Under the pieces are notes generated by a model that had not been told where the DNA came from, made no database searches, and worked only from the letters and a program-made list of their open reading frames with translations. Both the position numbers and the translations under genes were made by a program. DNA of 7,759 nt. It comes from Propionibacteriaceae bacterium (GTDB taxonomy: Bacteria > Actinomycetota > Actinomycetes > Propionibacteriales > Propionibacteriaceae). Shown in pieces: positions 5,634 to 7,759 of the stretch. Each line of letters starts with the position of its first letter. Positions within the stretch are counted from its first letter, which is position 1. The DNA is taken from assembly GCA_021323255.1 (NCBI GenBank), contig JAJTCL010000266.1:1-7759 (forward strand), written 5' to 3'.

Positions 5634-6634
5634 CAGTAGGCCTCCCGGAATCGACGCACGAACCGGATGCTGATGAAGTTGATCAACAATGTGATGGTGA
5701 ACAGCAGCAGCCCAACCGCGAACAGCGTGTTGTACTCGATCGAGCCCACTCGGGAGTCGCCCAGCGCAGCGTTGGCGATGAAACCGGTCATAGTCTGGCC
5801 CTGCTCCAGTGCACCGGTGACGATGCGGGCCTGACCGCCCGCAGCGATGGCAACGATCATGGTCTCCCCCACCGCCCGGGATACGCCGAGGACGATGGCG
5901 GCGACGATGCCGGAGAGCGCGGCCGGGAACACGACCCGGAGGCTGGTCTGCATCCTGTTGGCTCCCAGCGCAGCGGAGCCTTGTCGCATGCTGTTTGGAA
6001 CCGCGGACATGGCGTCCTCGCTCAGGGAGGCGACAGTGGGGACGATCATCACCCCCATCACCAGACCCGCGGCCAGCACGCTGAACGATCCGGTCGGGAG
6101 GTGCAACCAGTCACGCAACACCGTGCCCTGAACGAATGCGAGCGCGAACAGGCCGTAGACGACAGTCGGGACACCGGCCAGGATCTCCAGGATTGGCTTC
6201 AGGACCTGACGCAGCCTCGGGTGGGCGTATTCCGACAGCAGAACTGCCGAGCCCAGCCCGAGCGGGACGGCGGTGATCAACGCGATCGCAGTCGTCCAGA
6301 AGGTCGCGGTGATCAGCGGGATGACTCCGAAGGACGCGTCGGCGAACCGAGGTGCCCACCGCGTACCGAACAAGAAGTCACGGATGGAAACCTGGGCGAA
6401 GAACTCCAGCGACGGGATGATCAACGCGATCACGATCCCCACCGTGATCGCGATCGTCAGCCACGCCGCGAGTCTCAGCGCCATCTTCGCGACGGCCTCA
6501 CCAGGTCTCCGGTGGTGCGACGCGATCAACGACGGTGGCCGCCGAGCCGGCACTGAGGGTGGGCTCGCCGCGGACCGGTCCGCGGCGAACCCACGTGACC
6601 CAGTCTCTGACTGGGTCACGGCTACGTTGTTCAT
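5633..6634 (-). CDS. pstC: Phosphate ABC transporter permease PstC
   Basis: The 333-residue membrane protein pairs with PstA. After a long polar N-terminus the first membrane segment is at about residues 51-74 (LAAWLTIAITVGIVIALIIP). Further segments lie at about 103-133, 152-170, 184-203, 237-265 and 303-325. The EAA-type loop is SEDAMSAVPNSMRQGSAALG at 205-224, and GVPTVVYGLFAL at 154-165 is family-typical. The ATG at 6634 lies 5 nt after the pstS stop without a clear ribosome binding site, so translation may depend on coupling. Codons 5-24 contain two strong dyad symmetries, and the encoded residues look unconstrained. The true start could therefore be downstream (GTG at Val28, TTG at Leu36 or ATG at Met51), which would leave the dyads in an untranslated spacer. 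Confidence 0.95.
   Translation of the reverse strand: MNNVAVTQSETGSRGFAADRSAASPPSVPARRPPSLIASHHRRPGEAVAKMALRLAAWLTIAITVGIVIALIIPSLEFFAQVSIRDFLFGTRWAPRFADASFGVIPLITATFWTTAIALITAVPLGLGSAVLLSEYAHPRLRQVLKPILEILAGVPTVVYGLFALAFVQGTVLRDWLHLPTGSFSVLAAGLVMGVMIVPTVASLSEDAMSAVPNSMRQGSAALGANRMQTSLRVVFPAALSGIVAAIVLGVSRAVGETMIVAIAAGGQARIVTGALEQGQTMTGFIANAALGDSRVGSIEYNTLFAVGLLLFTITLLINFISIRFVRRFREAY
6565..6588. repeat. 24-bp perfect palindrome in the 5' end of pstC
   Basis: TCGCCGCGGACC is followed directly by its reverse complement GGTCCGCGGCGA, giving perfect 12-bp arms with no spacer. It covers pstC codons 16-24. As RNA it could form a GC-rich hairpin. No U-tract follows on the transcribed strand, so it is not a classical intrinsic terminator. 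It lies 5 bp from a second dyad, downstream in the direction of transcription. Confidence 0.75.
6594..6620. repeat. 12-bp inverted repeat with 3-nt loop just after pstS
   Basis: CGTGACCCAGTC (6594-6605), spacer TCT, then GACTGGGTCACG (6609-6620) form a perfect 12-bp stem. The symmetry lies 20 nt after the pstS stop and covers pstC codons 5-14 as annotated. A stem-loop directly behind a binding-protein gene is a common way to protect the upstream mRNA or to reduce expression of the downstream permease genes; that role is inferred here. There is no U-tract. Confidence 0.8.
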
Positions 6635-6639
6635 GGTCG

Positions 6640-7611
6640 TCAGGCGGCGATAGATCCGAGCTCGTCCTGGGCAGTCTTCTTTTGCTCAGGAGTCAGACCG
6701 ACGAACAGCGCCTCCTCAGCGACCTTCGCCTCATTCTCGATGTAGAAGTCGACATAGGACCGCACCGCCGGATTGTCCTTGTAAGAGGAGTTCTTCACGT
6801 AGATGAACAGCGGTCGAGCCAACGGCTTGTAGGTCTTGTCCTGCACCGTCTCCTTGCTCGGCGCCACGCAGCCGTTACCGCCGTCGACCTCGACGGCTTT
6901 GACAGCATCCGGGTTCTGCTCGACGTAGCTCAAGCCGAAATAGCCCACCGCACCCTTGTCGCCTTTTACACCCTGGATCGTCACGTTGTCGTCCTCGGAT
7001 GGGCTGTAGTCGGTGCGGCTGGCACCCTCCTCACCGTTGATCGCCTCAGTGAAGTAGTCGAAAGTGCCTGAGTCAGTGCCAGCGCCGAAGAGGGTCAGCG
7101 GCTGGTCGGGGAAAGATTTGTCGACCTGGTTCCAGTTCTTGATCTTCCCCTCGGACTCCGGTGACCACATTGTCTTCAGCTGCTCCACCGTGAGGCAGTT
7201 TGCCCACGTGTTCTCGGGGTTCACGACCACCGACAAGCCGTCGTTTGCGACGATCACCTCGGTGTAATCGATCCCCTTGGCCTTGCAGGCCGCGGCCTCC
7301 TCGTCTTTGATGGGCCTCGATGCGTCAGATATGTCGGTCTCGCCGGCGCAGAACTTCTGGAAGCCACCGCCGGTGCCTGCGGTGGCGACAGTCACGTTGA
7401 CGCCTGGCTCAACAGCACGAAATAGATCGGCGGCTGCTTCACTCAGTGGGGCTACCGTTGACGACCCATCCACGGTCACAGTGCCGCTCACCCCACCGCC
7501 ACTGGCACCACCAGCACTGCCCGAATTGTTCTGGCCACCACACCCGCTGACCAACAGCGACGCGGCAGCCAAGGCGGTCACCCCGGCGAGCTTTAAGGAA
7601 ACAGGAGACAC
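6640..7611 (-). CDS. pstS: Phosphate ABC transporter substrate-binding lipoprotein PstS
   Basis: The 323-residue protein begins with a lipoprotein signal: a basic/hydrophobic stretch KLAGVTALAAASLL and lipobox VSGC with lipidated Cys24. A flexible Gly/Ser/Asn linker follows at 25-41. The mature protein would be anchored outside the membrane, where it captures phosphate for PstC/PstA. Phosphate-binding elements are DGSSTVAP at 48-55, the CAGETDISDASRPI segment at 88-101 and the GAGTDSGTFDYF loop at 176-187. PLARPLFIYVK at 263-273 is typical of the family C-terminal half. The start is GTG at 7611, supported by GGAAGGA (plus positions 7619-7625) 7 nt upstream. It is the first gene of the operon, behind a PHO-box-like promoter. 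Confidence 0.97.
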   Translation of the reverse strand: MSPVSLKLAGVTALAAASLLVSGCGGQNNSGSAGGASGGGVSGTVTVDGSSTVAPLSEAAADLFRAVEPGVNVTVATAGTGGGFQKFCAGETDISDASRPIKDEEAAACKAKGIDYTEVIVANDGLSVVVNPENTWANCLTVEQLKTMWSPESEGKIKNWNQVDKSFPDQPLTLFGAGTDSGTFDYFTEAINGEEGASRTDYSPSEDDNVTIQGVKGDKGAVGYFGLSYVEQNPDAVKAVEVDGGNGCVAPSKETVQDKTYKPLARPLFIYVKNSSYKDNPAVRSYVDFYIENEAKVAEEALFVGLTPEQKKTAQDELGSIAA

Positions 7612-7634
7612 GTCAGATTCCTTCCACGATCCAT

Positions 7635-7649
7635 CACCCGTGACGGGTG
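7635..7649. repeat. Small leader hairpin upstream of pstS
   Basis: CACCCG, spacer TGA, CGGGTG form a perfect 6-bp inverted repeat located 9 nt upstream of the pstS ribosome binding site. It could be an mRNA leader stem-loop or part of a protein-binding site. The short stem could also arise by chance in GC-rich DNA. Confidence 0.35.
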
Positions 7650-7686
7650 GTCGGCGTACGCGCCAACAGCGACTGATAGAAGCGCC

Positions 7687-7730
7687 TCTATATGAACGGC
7701 GCGTGAACGGACCGTGAAGAGGTCAGAACC
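7687..7730 (-). promoter_or_regulatory. PHO-box-like direct repeats in the pstS promoter
   Basis: On the minus strand, three consecutive 11-nt units start at 7719 (CTTCACGGTCC), 7708 (GTTCACGCGCC) and 7697 (GTTCATATAGA), exactly 11 bp apart. A weaker fourth unit (GTTCTGAC) starts at 7729, 10 bp before the first. Repeated GTTCAC-type units at 11-bp spacing are the known binding pattern of actinobacterial PhoP/RegX3 regulators, which switch on pst genes under phosphate starvation. The site lies about 75-120 nt upstream of the pstS GTG. TATAGA (7692-7687) or TCTATC (7680-7675) could serve as the -10 element, and no clear -35 is seen, as expected for activator-dependent promoters. The cognate two-component genes are not in the window. 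Confidence 0.6.
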
Positions 7731-7749
7731 TATAGATGCACATCTATAG
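7730..7749. promoter_or_regulatory. 9-2-9 inverted repeat, candidate operator upstream of pstS
   Basis: CTATAGATG (7730-7738), spacer CA, CATCTATAG (7741-7749) form a perfect inverted repeat of AT-rich half-sites in otherwise GC-rich DNA. It abuts the upstream end of the PHO-box-like repeats. The size and symmetry suit a dimeric winged-helix regulator. It could control pstS, or a divergent gene beyond the right edge. Which protein binds it is unknown. Confidence 0.5.
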
Positions 7750-7759
7750 TCCGGCAACT

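Noticed and set aside
1..7759. CRISPR array, tRNA, rRNA or insertion sequence
   Set aside because: No regularly spaced repeats, RNA gene signatures, transposase reading frames or terminal inverted repeats were seen.

Overview
The window is GC-rich bacterial DNA that looks actinobacterial. The evidence is the PhoU and arsenate reductase sequence types, the GTG starts, the closely packed genes with overlapping stop and start codons, and the PHO-box-like repeats of about 11 bp upstream of pstS. The species cannot be named from the sequence. Every intact gene lies on the minus strand, so transcription runs from the right edge towards the left.

Right edge (about 7612-7759): the pstS promoter region. 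It holds three direct repeats with an 11-bp period (CTTCAC, GTTCAC, GTTCAT on the minus strand) resembling an actinobacterial PHO box, a 9-2-9 inverted repeat just upstream, a small leader hairpin and a good ribosome binding site. Next (7611 to 3801) comes the complete high-affinity phosphate ABC transporter: pstS (lipoprotein), pstC and pstA (permeases) and pstB (ATPase). Two strong dyad symmetries sit inside the annotated 5' end of pstC, immediately after pstS.

Middle (3774 to 2145): a regulatory block. It contains an OmpR-type response-regulator-like gene that appears broken (atypical receiver, frame change, short junction to the winged helix), a small protein of 104 residues that may be a winged helix, and phoU. 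The small gene overlaps phoU by 4 nt (ATGA).

Left-middle (2096 to 754): an arsenic pair. A cysteine-free ArsR-family regulator overlaps by 4 nt with an arsenate reductase that carries its own N-terminal ArsR-like helix-turn-helix domain. Spacing from pstS to the reductase is -4 to 48 nt throughout, so all of it could be one long transcript. Arsenate is a phosphate analogue that enters through phosphate transporters, so placing an arsenate reductase after pst and phoU makes biological sense.

Left edge (1 to about 750): decayed sequence. There is a frameshifted remnant of a LivF-type branched-chain amino acid ABC ATPase (minus), the first codons of another gene running off the edge, and a frameshifted membrane-protein remnant on the plus strand that converges on the arsenate reductase gene.
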